This document shows, one piece after another, positions 54,174 to 63,336 of a stretch of DNA of 64,000 nt. The stretch is from Ignavibacteria bacterium. GTDB lineage: Bacteria; Bacteroidota; Ignavibacteria; SZUA-365. The notes below the pieces were generated by a model, which saw only the letters and a program-made list of their open reading frames with translations, searched no databases and was not told the DNA's origin. Location: contig JADKJW010000002.1 of the NCBI GenBank assembly GCA_016720835.1, positions 124,001-188,000 of the forward strand. The letters are read 5' to 3'. The position numbers and the translations under genes are program-made. How positions within the stretch are numbered: the first letter of the stretch is position 1; each line of letters opens with the position of its first letter.

Positions 54174-54636
54174 CGCCCTTCTCGTGCTGGCGCTCGGCTG
54201 CACGCTGGGCGCCTGTTCCCACTCATCCCCGCGGCTGACGGACGAGGTGCGCGCCTCCGTGCGCGACACGCAGGTATGGAACGACCTCATGCCGGGCTCC
54301 GCGCCCAACTGTCACGCCGTGATGCAGGTTGAACTGCGCAACACGACGGACCGTGAGATCGTGCTGCTCGGCGCCGAAGGTCTGGTCACGAACGTCGCGA
54401 CCGGCGCCCGCCTGCGGCGCTTCGCCGCCGTCATGCTGTACCAGGAACTCGACACGAAAGAGATCCGCCTCGCGCCGGGCACGGACATCGCATTGACAGT
54501 CCGCACGCCGATGGGCGTGCCCGCCTTCGATCAGGCGCTGCATCCGCGCGTGCGCATGACGGTGGAGTTCCGCACGTCGGACGGAAGCGTCCTCACGCTG
54601 CAATCGCGACCCGTCACGCCCTTCGTCACGCAGTAG
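54145..54636 (+). CDS. Lipoprotein of unknown function, second of pair
   Basis: 163 residues from a GTG start preceded by GGAGG eight bases upstream. The signal ALLVLALGCTLGACSHSS has the lipobox LGAC. The mature domain (HAVMQVELRNTTDREIVLLG, FRTSDGSVLTLQSRPVTP) is beta-rich and resembles the domain of the preceding lipoprotein. Function is unknown. It overlaps that gene by 29 bp and precedes the NHL-repeat gene by 16 bp, so the three are probably cotranscribed. Confidence 0.72.
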   Translation: MARFLSRANSALLVLALGCTLGACSHSSPRLTDEVRASVRDTQVWNDLMPGSAPNCHAVMQVELRNTTDREIVLLGAEGLVTNVATGARLRRFAAVMLYQELDTKEIRLAPGTDIALTVRTPMGVPAFDQALHPRVRMTVEFRTSDGSVLTLQSRPVTPFVTQ

Positions 54637-54652
54637 CGCACACGGAGACCGC

Positions 54653-55552
54653 ATGCGCACGGCAGCCACCGCACTGCTCGTCTTCGCCATGGCCGCCTGC
54701 GCGCCGCGCATGGCCGCGCAGGACACGGCGATGCTGGTGGAGGATTACCGCTTCGGGGCGTTCATCAACGCGTCGTCCATCGAGCTCGATGTGTTCGGCA
54801 GCGTGCTCGTCGCGGACGCAGGGGCGCACCGGCTCAGCAAGTTCCGGCCGGACGGAACGCCCGAGCAGCACACCGGCGGACAGGGCTGGGGCGCGAACCA
54901 GTTCGACCAGCCGCGCGGCATCGACGCGCGCCTCGGCATCATCGTGTACGTCGCCGACAAGGGCAATCACCGCATCGTGCGGCTGGACCGCTCCCTCCAC
55001 GCGCTCGGTTCTTTTTCGACGCAGGAGAATCCATCCCGGGACGCTTCGACGTCCTCGGACCTCTCCTTCGGCTCGCCGCTCGATGTGGTGATCACCAAGC
55101 TCGAAAATCTCGCCATCCTCGACGGCGACAACGCCCGCATCGTCATGAGCAGCGGTTTCGCCGCGGTGGACAAGACCTTCGGAGGCATCGAGTCCGGCGA
55201 GGGCCGCCTGCGCGAGCCCGTCGCGATGGCGCGTTCGGACGACGACCGGCTGTACGTGCTCGAGTCCGACCGTTTCGTCGTGTTCGACAGTTTCGGGAAC
55301 TTCCTTTTCGCCGGCGCGTATAATATCTTCGAGGACGCGAAAGGGATTTGTTACCACAAGGGTCGCGTCGCCGTCGTCACTCCCGCGGGCCTGTATCTCT
55401 TCCGGGCCGACGGGACACCGGAAGCCCGATGGACTCGCGAGCGTTTCGCCCTGGCCGGCGGGACCGCAGCATTCGCGGACGTCGCGATGACCGACGAGCG
55501 CATCTTCCTGCTCACCGCAACGACGGTCCTGGTATTTTCGCAATCACCATAA
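54653..55552 (+). CDS. NHL-repeat beta-propeller lipoprotein
   Basis: 299 residues. The signal MRTAATALLVFAMAACAPRM has a possible lipobox (MAAC). The rest repeats NHL-type blades: DVFGSVLVADAGAHRLSKFR, IVYVADKGNHRIVRLDRSLH, LAILDGDNARIVMSSGF, RLYVLESDRFVVFDSFGNF. Five to six blades are seen. NHL propellers bind proteins or RNA; surface versions are often scaffolds. It follows the lipoprotein pair and precedes ssb by 21 bp. Confidence 0.82.
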   Translation: MRTAATALLVFAMAACAPRMAAQDTAMLVEDYRFGAFINASSIELDVFGSVLVADAGAHRLSKFRPDGTPEQHTGGQGWGANQFDQPRGIDARLGIIVYVADKGNHRIVRLDRSLHALGSFSTQENPSRDASTSSDLSFGSPLDVVITKLENLAILDGDNARIVMSSGFAAVDKTFGGIESGEGRLREPVAMARSDDDRLYVLESDRFVVFDSFGNFLFAGAYNIFEDAKGICYHKGRVAVVTPAGLYLFRADGTPEARWTRERFALAGGTAAFADVAMTDERIFLLTATTVLVFSQSP

Positions 55553-55573
55553 CACAGCAATCATGGAGGAAAC

Positions 55574-56005
55574 ATGGCGTACGGATTGAACAAAGTGACG
55601 CTGATCGGCCATCTCGGCGGCGATCCGGAACTGCGGTACACGACGAACGGGGTGCCCACCTGTTCGTTCAGCATCGCGACCAACGAGTCGTACAAGGGCG
55701 CCGACGGCAATCTCGTCGAGCGCACCGAGTGGCACAACATCGTGGCCTTCCGCAAGGTCGCGGAGGTGCTCGCGCAGTACCTGCACAAGGGCAGCAAGGT
55801 GTACGTGGAGGGAAAGCTGCAGACCCGCAACTGGGACGACAAGAACAACCCCGGCATCAAGCACTACAAGACCGAGATCGTGCTCGACGAGTTCGTGTTC
55901 CTGGACTCGAAGGGCGGCGGCGGCGGCGGCTCCTCGTCGCGCTCGGAAGAGCTTCCCGAAGCCCCTCCGGCGGCTCCCGACAAGGAAGAGGACCTGCCCT
56001 TCTGA
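55574..56005 (+). CDS. ssb: Single-stranded DNA-binding protein
   Basis: A 143-residue bacterial SSB. The OB fold starts NKVTLIGHLGGDPELRYTTN and includes ERTEWHNIVAFRKVAEVLAQ and KGSKVYVEGKLQTRNWDD, with the conserved Trp residues. A glycine/serine linker is followed by an acidic tail ending DLPF, the site that binds partner proteins such as RecQ and Exo1. GGAGG lies 8 bases before the ATG. It is not next to rpsF/rpsR here. Confidence 0.96.
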   Translation: MAYGLNKVTLIGHLGGDPELRYTTNGVPTCSFSIATNESYKGADGNLVERTEWHNIVAFRKVAEVLAQYLHKGSKVYVEGKLQTRNWDDKNNPGIKHYKTEIVLDEFVFLDSKGGGGGGSSSRSEELPEAPPAAPDKEEDLPF

Positions 56006-56049
56006 TCGTCAATTCCGAAAGGACTTCACGCGTCTCGCGACGCGCGATA

Positions 56050-56080
56050 TTGACTCGAATGCATTACGCGATTACCTTTG
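56050..56080 (+). promoter_or_regulatory. Predicted promoter of tRNA-Val
   Basis: TTGACT and TACCTTTG are 17 bp apart, matching both boxes of the local consensus. The tRNA starts 11 bp downstream. Confidence 0.85.
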
Positions 56081-56090
56081 TAATGCTGAT

Positions 56091-56164
56091 GGACGTTTAG
56101 CTCAGTTGGTTAGAGCGCACGCTTCACACGCGTGAGGTCGCAGGTTCAACTCCTGCAACGTCCA
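56091..56164 (+). tRNA. tRNA-Val (anticodon CAC)
   Basis: 74 nt. Acceptor stem GGACGTT/AACGTCC, D-arm with AGCTCAGTTGGTTAGAGC, anticodon arm CACGC-TTCACAC-GCGTG (anticodon CAC), T-arm GCAGG-TTCAACT-CCTGC, discriminator A. CCA is not encoded. Confidence 0.97.
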
Positions 56165-56560
56165 CACGACACGGGCCGGTCACTTGACCGGCCCGCGTGC
56201 ATGTATCGAAACCGACCATCGACTCATCGGTGCGATACGTTCGAACGCGAGAGCATCACCCGTGGATTCCGCCATGCGGTAGCAATGCGCCACGCGGCCC
56301 GGCCGTTCGAAATGCGCAATCTCTTCATTCATGCGCAATTTTTTCAACGCATGTGCATGGCCAAAAGGGTGCACATATGTTCTTGTTTATTAAGTTTCGC
56401 TGCAAGATGGTTATCGTTGGCCTGATTTTTGAACTATCAGCGAAATTGTAGCACCTGAATAACCAGCATGAAGCATCACATGGTACACAAATCCGCACAA
56501 TCGACTGATATCCGACCAGGGTTCAACACCCGCGGAACCCGGATCGGAGCATGGGACGCG
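56165..56560. other. Terminator-like hairpin and leader of the lectin-domain gene
   Basis: It includes the hairpin at 56172-56195 and an A+T-rich stretch (56320-56450) that probably holds the promoter of the next gene; no box matches the local consensus well. Two in-frame ATGs upstream of 56561 (56468 and 56480) fall here. Confidence 0.6.
56172..56195 (+). terminator. Hairpin after tRNA-Val
   Basis: CGGGCCGGTCA and TGACCGGCCCG form an 11-bp perfect stem around CT, 8 bp after the tRNA end. No T tract follows, so it could also be an operator. Confidence 0.6.
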
Positions 56561-58372
56561 ATGAAGGCGATCGCGATTGCCGCCGTGTGGATCGCCGTGT
56601 TGAGTGCGATGAGTTCGCCCGTTGCCTGGTCCCAACTCCCCATTGTTGAGAGCTTCAAGAATGCCACGGCCCCCGGGTGGACGATAGGAGGAACTGCGGG
56701 CCTGACCAGCGGGGGATCGGACCCGACCGGCAACGGGTGGTTGCGACTGACAAGCAACGGAACGAACCAGGCCGGCTGCGCGTATTACAACACCGCGTTC
56801 TCATCCGGGAACGGCGTGTACATCTCCTTCGATTTCACGGCGTGGGGAGGGAGCGGAGCGGACGGCATCAGCTTCCTCCTGTTCAACGGATCGACTGCGA
56901 GTCCCCTCGTCGGGGCGCCAGGCGGGTCTCTTGGATATGCGCAGAAAAAAGGGCCGAGCATCCCAGGATTTACGAACGGATACGTCGGCATCGGCCTGGA
57001 TGAATTCGGCAATTTCTCCAATCCCTCCGAGGGCCGGAATGGCGGACCCGGATCGCGACCGGATGCCGTTGCCATCAGAGGGGTCGGGAACGACACTTCA
57101 GGATACTGGTACCTCAGCGGGTCCGGAACCCTCGCTCAAGGAATCGATATCACCGGCAGAAGCTCGCGTCCGGGACAGACGGGCACTTCGTACCGCAACG
57201 TGATCATGTACATCCTCCCGACCGGAGAGACCTCCGTCCTCTTGAAATTCGGAGCGACGAGCGCCTATACCACGGTGGTCAATCAATTCAACATCACCAC
57301 GATGCCGGGACAGGGTTCGCTCCCCGCCAGTTTCAAAATCGCGCTGGCCGCATCGACGGGAGCATCCACCAATTTCCATGAAGTGCGGAATCTCAGCGTT
57401 CGAGAGCCCACGGATCTCGTCTCATCGACGAGCGGTTTTCCCGGGGTGATCAATCCGGGCCAGAGTATCAGCTTCACGGTGACCTATTCGAACAACGGTC
57501 CGAACGCCGCGCACAACGCCGTGCTCTTCGATTCCCTGAACACGTCATTGAGCGGCATGAGTTGGAATTGTACCGCTTCCGGCGGGGCCGTCTGTCCGAC
57601 ATTCACCTTCGTCAACGGCGCGCTGACCGCGACCGCGGGCACCTTCCCGGCCGGCGGGAGCATCGCGGTGACGATTTCGGGAACGGTCGGCGCCAGCCCT
57701 CCGGCCCTTGTGCGCAACACCACCAACATCACTCCACCCGCGCTCGCGGGGGACATCAATCCGGCCAACAACAGCGCCATCAGCACCTCGACCTTCAGCC
57801 TTCCGGTGGAACTGACGTCCTTCTCCGCCGAGCGACTCGCGGATGCAGTATTCCTGCAATGGACGACGCGGACGGAGAGCAACAATTACGGCTTCGAGAT
57901 CGAGCGTCGTATTGACGCTGCAACCGCGTTTTCGGCAGACTGGGAGAATATTGGATTCGTCGCCGGATACGGCAGCAGCGATGCACCCCATCACTACGGC
58001 TACAGGGATGCCTCCGCGCCAACGGGAGAGCTCTCCTACCGTCTTCGACAGATCGATCGCGACGGGCGAATCACCTTCCACGGTCCAGTGCTGATTGCAC
58101 GCTCGCAGATGCCGGCAATCTCGATGCAACTGTCGCCTTCGCCCTGCGGGGGCATCTGCGGCCTTTCCTACACGCTTGCCGAAGCCGGGCGCGTCCGCGT
58201 CTGCCTCCATCGCGCGGATGGGAGGTTCGTGCGCGAACTGGTCAATGCGGAACAATCGGCCGGACTTCAGCAGCTGTCGATCGACGCGACCGGCTTGGAC
58301 GCGGGCCTGTATTTCGCGAGATTGAGCACAGCGAGGTCCACCACGATTCACAAGGTTCTGATCGTCCAATGA
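56561..58372 (+). CDS. L-type-lectin/DUF11/T9SS-domain exported protein
   Basis: About 603 residues. After the signal MKAIAIAAVWIAVLSAMSSP comes an L-type lectin-like domain of about 230 residues (YISFDFTAWGGSGADGISFL, GGSLGYAQKKG, GIGLDEFGNFS, RPDAVAIRG). A DUF11-type Ig domain follows (NPGQSISFTVTYSNNGPNAA, DINPANNSAISTSTFSLPVE), then a fibronectin-like strand (DAVFLQWTTRTESNNYGFEI) and a T9SS sorting domain (GLDAGLYFARLSTARSTTIH). It is predicted to be on the surface and may bind sugars. The start at 56561 directly precedes the signal peptide; ATGs at 56468 and 56480 would extend the N-terminus. Confidence 0.85.
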   Translation: MKAIAIAAVWIAVLSAMSSPVAWSQLPIVESFKNATAPGWTIGGTAGLTSGGSDPTGNGWLRLTSNGTNQAGCAYYNTAFSSGNGVYISFDFTAWGGSGADGISFLLFNGSTASPLVGAPGGSLGYAQKKGPSIPGFTNGYVGIGLDEFGNFSNPSEGRNGGPGSRPDAVAIRGVGNDTSGYWYLSGSGTLAQGIDITGRSSRPGQTGTSYRNVIMYILPTGETSVLLKFGATSAYTTVVNQFNITTMPGQGSLPASFKIALAASTGASTNFHEVRNLSVREPTDLVSSTSGFPGVINPGQSISFTVTYSNNGPNAAHNAVLFDSLNTSLSGMSWNCTASGGAVCPTFTFVNGALTATAGTFPAGGSIAVTISGTVGASPPALVRNTTNITPPALAGDINPANNSAISTSTFSLPVELTSFSAERLADAVFLQWTTRTESNNYGFEIERRIDAATAFSADWENIGFVAGYGSSDAPHHYGYRDASAPTGELSYRLRQIDRDGRITFHGPVLIARSQMPAISMQLSPSPCGGICGLSYTLAEAGRVRVCLHRADGRFVRELVNAEQSAGLQQLSIDATGLDAGLYFARLSTARSTTIHKVLIVQ

Positions 58373-58921
58373 GCCACTCCCGACGCAACGGCACACCAGT
58401 GAAGTCCCGCCTCGCAGCGGGACTTTTTTTCTTTCTCGCCCTGTCCGCCGCACATCCATCTCTTCGCGCGCAGGGCTCGCTGTGGGTCGTCACCACGCCG
58501 CTGGGCGACGAGCGGCTGGATCCGCGCGACATCGTCATACGCGCCGACCGCATCACGCTGAACGATCACAAGCCTCCCCTGGATGTTCCGCTGGAGGACG
58601 TGCTGGAGCTGAGCGTGTTCCGGCCGTCGACGTTCTGGGACGGCGCGAAGGACGGCGGCCTCATCGGCGCGGGCATCGGCGCGGTGGGCGGACTGGCCGC
58701 GGGAGTCGTCTGGTCGTCGAGCAGCAGAAGGCAATGCCGCGCAGACCATTCTGCTCAGCGCGGCCACGGGCGGCGTCGTTTTCGGCATCGTGGGCGGACT
58801 GATCGGCGGCTTCGTACACTCGCTCTCCTCGGACGAAACGCACGACCTTCGCGCGATGAGCGCTGACGAACGACGCGCGTTGATGGTGGAACTTCAGCAG
58901 GAAGCAAAACTGCGGGAATGA
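58369..58921 (+). CDS. Exported glycine-zipper membrane protein, frame broken near 58722
   Basis: The first frame gives a signal peptide (KSRLAAGLFFFLALSAAHPS), a short beta-rich segment (IVIRADRITLNDHKPPLDVP, LEDVLELSVFRPSTFW) and the glycine-rich helix DGGLIGAGIGAVGGLAAGVV. One extra base then shifts the frame. The next frame continues EGNAAQTILLSAATGGVVFG and IVGGLIGGFVHSLSS and ends with a charged helix (MSADERRALMVELQQEAKLR). The whole protein would be about 183 residues. Its start codon overlaps the stop of the lectin-domain gene (ATGA). The terminator of that gene forms the signal-peptide codons. Function is unknown. Confidence 0.7.
58402..58430 (+). terminator. Intrinsic terminator of the lectin-domain gene
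   Basis: AAGTCCCGC and GCGGGACTT form a perfect 9-bp stem around CTCGCA, followed by a T run. It lies 30 bp after the stop at 58372, inside the first codons of the next gene. Confidence 0.8.
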
Positions 58922-58974
58922 CCCCCTTCAACCTGTCCCTTTCAACCTGTCCCCTTCCACCTGCCCCCTGTCCC
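58922..58974. repeat. GGTGGAAGG-type repeat (family A), copy 4
   Basis: On the minus strand this reads GGCAGGTGGAAGGGGACAGG followed by TTGAAAGGGACAGGTTGAAG. It covers the last codons of the nucleotidyltransferase gene and lies directly after the convergent gene at 58369. Confidence 0.85.
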
Positions 58975-59839
58975 GCCCGTATCGTTCCTGCAGATACGCC
59001 CGCACATCATCGAAATCCTCCGCGCTGGTAAGATCCGGCACATGCTCGCTGAGGGGTACGGCGCGAAGGGAGCGCGGATGACGCGCGATCATGAGGCCGA
59101 TGGCGACGGGCAGTTCCTTCTCGTCGCGCAACGGATGCAGTGGACACTCCTCGAGCGCGGGGAGGACGAGATCGTACGGGAGGCGCCAGAGATTCATGCT
59201 GACGCGGACGGTCCCCGCCGCCGCGCGCTCGCGGGCCAGCTCCTCGAGTGACGGCTTCTCCATGATGCGCGTCAGGAAGCCCTCGTCGTCCTTGCCGGTG
59301 ATGCCGAACTGCGCGATGCGCTCGTCGGAAAACCGGAGGCCGCGCACATCGTAATCGATCCATCCCCCGCTGTCGCCGAGCGCGAGGAGCAGACGCATGG
59401 CCCGCGTCGAATACAGGTTGTCGCTGTTGCAGACGAGGAAATGGCGCCCGTGCCAGTCCGGCCGCGCTCGCAGCGCCTGCAGCAGGGCGTCCGCCGTGCC
59501 GAGGGGCTTGCGTCGATCCGCGGGGATGCGCTGCACGGCGTACGAGACGCGCAGGTCGTGGAAGTCGTTGTCGCGATCTTGCGGCCCGTATGCGGCGCGG
59601 ATGGAATCGTCGCGGTCGCTCACGACGATGACGACGTCACGGAGTCCCGCCTCCGCGGCATTGAGCAGCAGGTAGTCGAGGAAGGGCCGGCCCTCCTCGC
59701 CGAGACCGATCATGCCCTTGGCGATGTGCCGATCGACGGATCCCGGAGTTCCGGCCAGCGAGCGTGCCATGCGCGAGGAGATGCCTCCGGCGAGGATGAC
59801 GAGGCCCTCGGTGACGGGCGCTGCGGGGGTGTCGGCCAT
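58928..59839 (-). CDS. Sugar nucleotidyltransferase
   Basis: A 303-residue protein of the NDP-sugar pyrophosphorylase fold: GLVILAGGISSRMARSLAGT is the nucleotide-binding loop, GMIGLGEEGRPFLDYLLLNA follows, and FLVCNSDNLYSTRAMRLLLA supplies the metal-binding Asp. GITGKDDEGFLTRIMEKPSL is the sugar-binding part. It would activate a sugar-1-phosphate with an NTP. The last 12 residues (RGQVEGDRLKGTG) come from a family A repeat. The start at 59839 directly precedes the beta strand. It is the last gene of the xylulokinase-to-transferase run. Confidence 0.85.
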   Translation of the reverse strand: MADTPAAPVTEGLVILAGGISSRMARSLAGTPGSVDRHIAKGMIGLGEEGRPFLDYLLLNAAEAGLRDVVIVVSDRDDSIRAAYGPQDRDNDFHDLRVSYAVQRIPADRRKPLGTADALLQALRARPDWHGRHFLVCNSDNLYSTRAMRLLLALGDSGGWIDYDVRGLRFSDERIAQFGITGKDDEGFLTRIMEKPSLEELARERAAAGTVRVSMNLWRLPYDLVLPALEECPLHPLRDEKELPVAIGLMIARHPRSLRAVPLSEHVPDLTSAEDFDDVRAYLQERYGRDRGQVEGDRLKGTG

Positions 59840-59879
59840 GGGATGACGGCGCGCTGGCGGTGAGGATCCAGACAAAGGA

Positions 59880-60755
59880 TCAGGATGTCCGTTTTGTGCG
59901 GCGTCGCGCGAGACGCGCGTACTCGTCGGCGTAGAGATCGAGGCGCAGCAGGCGTTCGAGGTCCTCGCGCGTGTGGTCCGGCTCGCGAAGGAGGACGACC
60001 TCGGAGGTCATGCGAACCTCGTCGAGATCCACGTCGGCCATGGCGAAGCCGTGGCGGCGCCCCGTCTGCGCGACGATGTCGCCGTGATGATCCACGATGC
60101 GCGCGTTGCCCGGGCGGAAGCGTCCGTTGTACGGCGCGTAGGGCGGCGCGGCGGCGAGGTTGGATTCCGCGATGACGAGCGAGTTGTCGATGGCGCGCGC
60201 GCGGAGCTGCACGAGGAGCGATTCCTGCGTCGGGCCGTGCGTGACGGTGGGCCAGAACAGGATGTCCGCGCCCTTGAGCGCGTAGATGCGCGCGATCTCC
60301 GGGAAGTGCATGTCCATGCAGAGCATCACGGCCACCGCGCCGACATCGAGCTGCATCACCGGGAAGGCGCCGCCCGGCCGTGTGTAGGCGAGCTCCGCGC
60401 CGTTGGGCTGCACCTTGCGGTAGGCGCCCGCCGTCGTGCCGTCGCGGTGGAACACCGTCGCCTGGTTGTACACGCGGCCCGCCGCGCGGACGAGGTAGGG
60501 CGCGACGAGATTGATGCGATGCTTCTTCGCGAGCGATGCGAAGAAGGGCTTCCATGCCGCGCCGGATTCCGCGACGACGGCGACGGGATCGCCCGGCACC
60601 GCGAGGGTGGTCACGGCCTCGGGGAGACAGACGACATCCGCGTCCCGCTCGGCGGCGCCGCGGACGTAGGCCGCCGCGCGCTCGAGGTTGCGGTCCACGG
60701 TATGCGGACCGTCGTCCATCAGAAAGGACACGGCCGCGATGCGCACGGTTCTCAT
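59880..60755 (-). CDS. Carbon-nitrogen hydrolase (nitrilase superfamily)
   Basis: A 291-residue amidase-type hydrolase. The Glu-Lys-Cys triad is visible: Glu in DVVCLPEAVTTLAVPG, Lys in GTTAGAYRKVQPNGAEL, Cys in VAVMLCMDMHFPEIARIYAL. The C-terminal part (SLVIAESNLAAAPPYAPYNG, RPGNARIVDHHGDIVAQTG) is typical of predicted amidohydrolases of the nitrilase superfamily. The substrate is unknown. It lies between the oxidoreductase and nucleotidyltransferase genes, each separated by about 40 bp. Confidence 0.9.
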   Translation of the reverse strand: MRTVRIAAVSFLMDDGPHTVDRNLERAAAYVRGAAERDADVVCLPEAVTTLAVPGDPVAVVAESGAAWKPFFASLAKKHRINLVAPYLVRAAGRVYNQATVFHRDGTTAGAYRKVQPNGAELAYTRPGGAFPVMQLDVGAVAVMLCMDMHFPEIARIYALKGADILFWPTVTHGPTQESLLVQLRARAIDNSLVIAESNLAAAPPYAPYNGRFRPGNARIVDHHGDIVAQTGRRHGFAMADVDLDEVRMTSEVVLLREPDHTREDLERLLRLDLYADEYARLARRRTKRTS

Positions 60756-60794
60756 GACGACCTCCGGAACTGGGTGATGTCGATATGCGGCGCG

Positions 60795-61772
60795 TCAGAG
60801 CCGCACGTGTTGCGGGACTCCGGTGCGCGCGGCGGTGAGGGCGAGTTCGAGCAGGGTGGCCGACCGCAGTCCGTCGCGGTACCCCGGCTGCGGCGCGACG
60901 CCCGTGCGGAGGGCCCGCAGGAAGGCGCGGCTCTCGAACAGGAGTCCCTGCTCCGTTTCTTCGCGGAGTTCCGACACCGCCGCGCCCTCGGCGAGGCGCA
61001 GCACGCAGAGGCGGTCGGACAGATGCGCGGCGCGTTCGCCGTCCATGGCCTGAAAGGAAAATTTCGATACCGTCGGCGATGCGCCCGAATCGGAGATGGC
61101 GAGACTTGCGACCGACCCGTCGGAAAAGGAGATGGTCACGGCCAGCGTGTCGACGATGGAGATGCCGGGATGCGTGGCGTTGCCGCCTTCGGCGTGGATA
61201 CGCACGGGCTCGCCGGCGGAGAAATGGCAGACCAGGTCCATCGCGTGTCCGCCCTGCGAGAGCACGTTCCCGCCGCCCTTCACGGGATCGTTGCCCCAGA
61301 ACGCGTCGGGCCAGCGGTCGTCGCAGATCTGCGCCACCTGCAGCGCGGGTTTCGGAATGAAGGCGCGCAGCCGATCGACCAGCGGAAAGAAGCGGAGTTT
61401 GAAGCCGGTCATGAACAGCACGCGGGTGCGATCGAGGGTCGCGCCGATGCGGCGGCAGTCCTCCACGGTCAGGGCCAGCGGCTTCTCCATGAACACGTGC
61501 TTCCCCGCTTCCGCCGCCGCGATGGCGAGCGGGACGTGGCTGTCGTGATGCGTGCAGATGTACACGGCATCCACCGCGGGATCCGCAAAGACGCGGGCCG
61601 GGTCGTCCGTCGCGCCGTCGCCGCCGAAATCCTCGAGGAATTCCTCCGCGCGGGCGCGGTCGCTGTCGGCAAAGAGCGAGAGCCGCGCGTCTTCGAGCGC
61701 GGCCAGGCAGGTCGCGTGTTCGCGGCCGATGGAACCGCACCCGATGATGCCGATGGAGAGAGGCGAGGCCAT
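60795..61772 (-). CDS. Gfo/Idh/MocA family oxidoreductase
   Basis: A 325-residue NAD(P)-dependent sugar or inositol dehydrogenase. LSIGIIGCGSIGREHATCLA is the Rossmann motif, VDAVYICTHHDSHVPLAIAA and GKHVFMEKPLALTVEDCRRI give the EKP signature, and the C-terminal substrate domain includes GGGNVLSQGGHAMDLVCHFS. The substrate is unknown; the adjacent sugar-kinase gene suggests a sugar or polyol. The gene begins 4 bp after the xylulokinase stop. Confidence 0.92.
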   Translation of the reverse strand: MASPLSIGIIGCGSIGREHATCLAALEDARLSLFADSDRARAEEFLEDFGGDGATDDPARVFADPAVDAVYICTHHDSHVPLAIAAAEAGKHVFMEKPLALTVEDCRRIGATLDRTRVLFMTGFKLRFFPLVDRLRAFIPKPALQVAQICDDRWPDAFWGNDPVKGGGNVLSQGGHAMDLVCHFSAGEPVRIHAEGGNATHPGISIVDTLAVTISFSDGSVASLAISDSGASPTVSKFSFQAMDGERAAHLSDRLCVLRLAEGAAVSELREETEQGLLFESRAFLRALRTGVAPQPGYRDGLRSATLLELALTAARTGVPQHVRL

Positions 61773-61776
61773 GCGG

Positions 61777-63336
61777 TCACGCCTCCCGCGTGCGAGGCAG
61801 CGCCTCGTGCATCGCGCGAAATTCGTCCTTCAACGCGCCGTACAGTGCGCGATAGCGCGGGTAGCATTCGTCGTACACCGCGGCGGCATCGCCCGGGGAC
61901 GTCGATCCCGTGACGGTGACGACCGCATCGACCGCCTCCCGCACGCTCGCCCAGGCGCCCGCGCCCACCGCCGCGAGCAGTGCCGCGCCGAAGGCGGCTC
62001 CTTCGGTGATGTTGACCGTGAGCACGTCCGCGCGGAACACGTCGGCGAGCATCTGCCGCCAGACGTCACTGCGCGATCCGCCGCCGGAGAGCCGCACCTC
62101 GCGAACGGGAAGGCCGAGTCCGCGCACGAGTTCCAACGCGTCGCGCAGGCCGAAGGAGACGCCCTCCATCACGGCGCGCGCGAAGTGCTCGCGTCCGTGC
62201 CGCACCGTGATGCCGACGAAGGCGCCGCGGGCCCAGGGGTCGGGATGCGGCGTGCGCTCGCCTGTCAGATACGGCAGAAACAACAAGCCCTCGCAGCCCG
62301 CCGCCGCGCGCGAGGCATGCTCCGTGATCAGCTCGTAGGCGTCGATGCCGTGATCGCGCGCCAGTTCCTTCTCGGGCAGACCCAGCGTGTCGCGGTACCA
62401 GCGGAGGCTGCCGCCCGCGGAGAGCATCACGCCCATGATGTGCCAGAGCCCGGGCGCGGCGTGGCAATACGCGTGGACGCGGCCTCCGGGATCGCTCGCA
62501 TACGTTGATGAACCGGCGAACACGACCCCGGACGTTCCGATGGTGACGGACACGGCGTCGCCCGCGAGGACGCCGCTGCCGACGGCTTCCGCGGCCTGGT
62601 CTCCCGCTCCTCCGACGATGGGCGTGCCCGCCGCGAGTCCCGTCTCCGAGGCCGCCGCGCTGCTGACGAAGGACGTGACCACGGGCGACTCCTCCACTTC
62701 GGGCATCCACGACGACGGGATATCGAGCGCGTCGAGCAATTCACGCGACCACGCCCGCGCGCCGACGTCGAGCAGCGAGGTGCCTGACGCGTCGGACACG
62801 TCGCTGAAAAAGGTTCCGGAGAGACGATACCGGATGTAATCCTTCGGCAGCAGCACATGCGCGATGCGCGCGAAGAGTTCCGGTTCCTGCGCGCGCATCC
62901 ACTCGAGTTTCGGGAGGGTGAAACCCGGCAGCACGGGCTTGCCGGTGATGGCGAGGAAGCGTTCCGCGCCGATGTGCGCGGTGAGCGCGGCGCATTCCGC
63001 CGATGCGCGCTGATCGTTCCACAGGATGCAGGGACGAAGCACGCCGCCCCTCGCGTCGAGCACGACGAGACCGTGCATCTGTCCGGTCAATCCGATGCCC
63101 GCGATCTGCGCATTCCGGATGCCGGCATCCTGTATCACGTCGCGCACGGCCTGTTTCACCGCGTTCCACCAATCCTCCGGGTCCTGCTCGGACCAGAGCG
63201 GCCGCGGCGCGGACAGTGCGTGCTCCGCCACCGCGCGCGCATGCAACCGGCCTTCCGCATCGATCAGGACCGCTTTTGTTCCGCTCGTGCCGATGTCGAT
63301 GCCGAGGAAGAAGCTGCGACCGGCGATGGCATTCAT
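61777..63336 (-). CDS. xylB: Xylulokinase (FGGY family)
   Basis: A 519-residue FGGY kinase, which phosphorylates D-xylulose to D-xylulose-5-phosphate. [20 protein letters not shown] is the phosphate-1 motif, [20 protein letters not shown] and [20 protein letters not shown] carry the substrate Asp, and [15 protein letters not shown] and [20 protein letters not shown] form the ATP site. The TGQMHG motif is characteristic of xylulokinases. No xylose isomerase is nearby. It overlaps rnhA by ATGA and is followed closely by a Gfo/Idh/MocA oxidoreductase. Confidence 0.93.
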   Translation of the reverse strand: MNAIAGRSFFLGIDIGTSGTKAVLIDAEGRLHARAVAEHALSAPRPLWSEQDPEDWWNAVKQAVRDVIQDAGIRNAQIAGIGLTGQMHGLVVLDARGGVLRPCILWNDQRASAECAALTAHIGAERFLAITGKPVLPGFTLPKLEWMRAQEPELFARIAHVLLPKDYIRYRLSGTFFSDVSDASGTSLLDVGARAWSRELLDALDIPSSWMPEVEESPVVTSFVSSAAASETGLAAGTPIVGGAGDQAAEAVGSGVLAGDAVSVTIGTSGVVFAGSSTYASDPGGRVHAYCHAAPGLWHIMGVMLSAGGSLRWYRDTLGLPEKELARDHGIDAYELITEHASRAAAGCEGLLFLPYLTGERTPHPDPWARGAFVGITVRHGREHFARAVMEGVSFGLRDALELVRGLGLPVREVRLSGGGSRSDVWRQMLADVFRADVLTVNITEGAAFGAALLAAVGAGAWASVREAVDAVVTVTGSTSPGDAAAVYDECYPRYRALYGALKDEFRAMHEALPRTREA

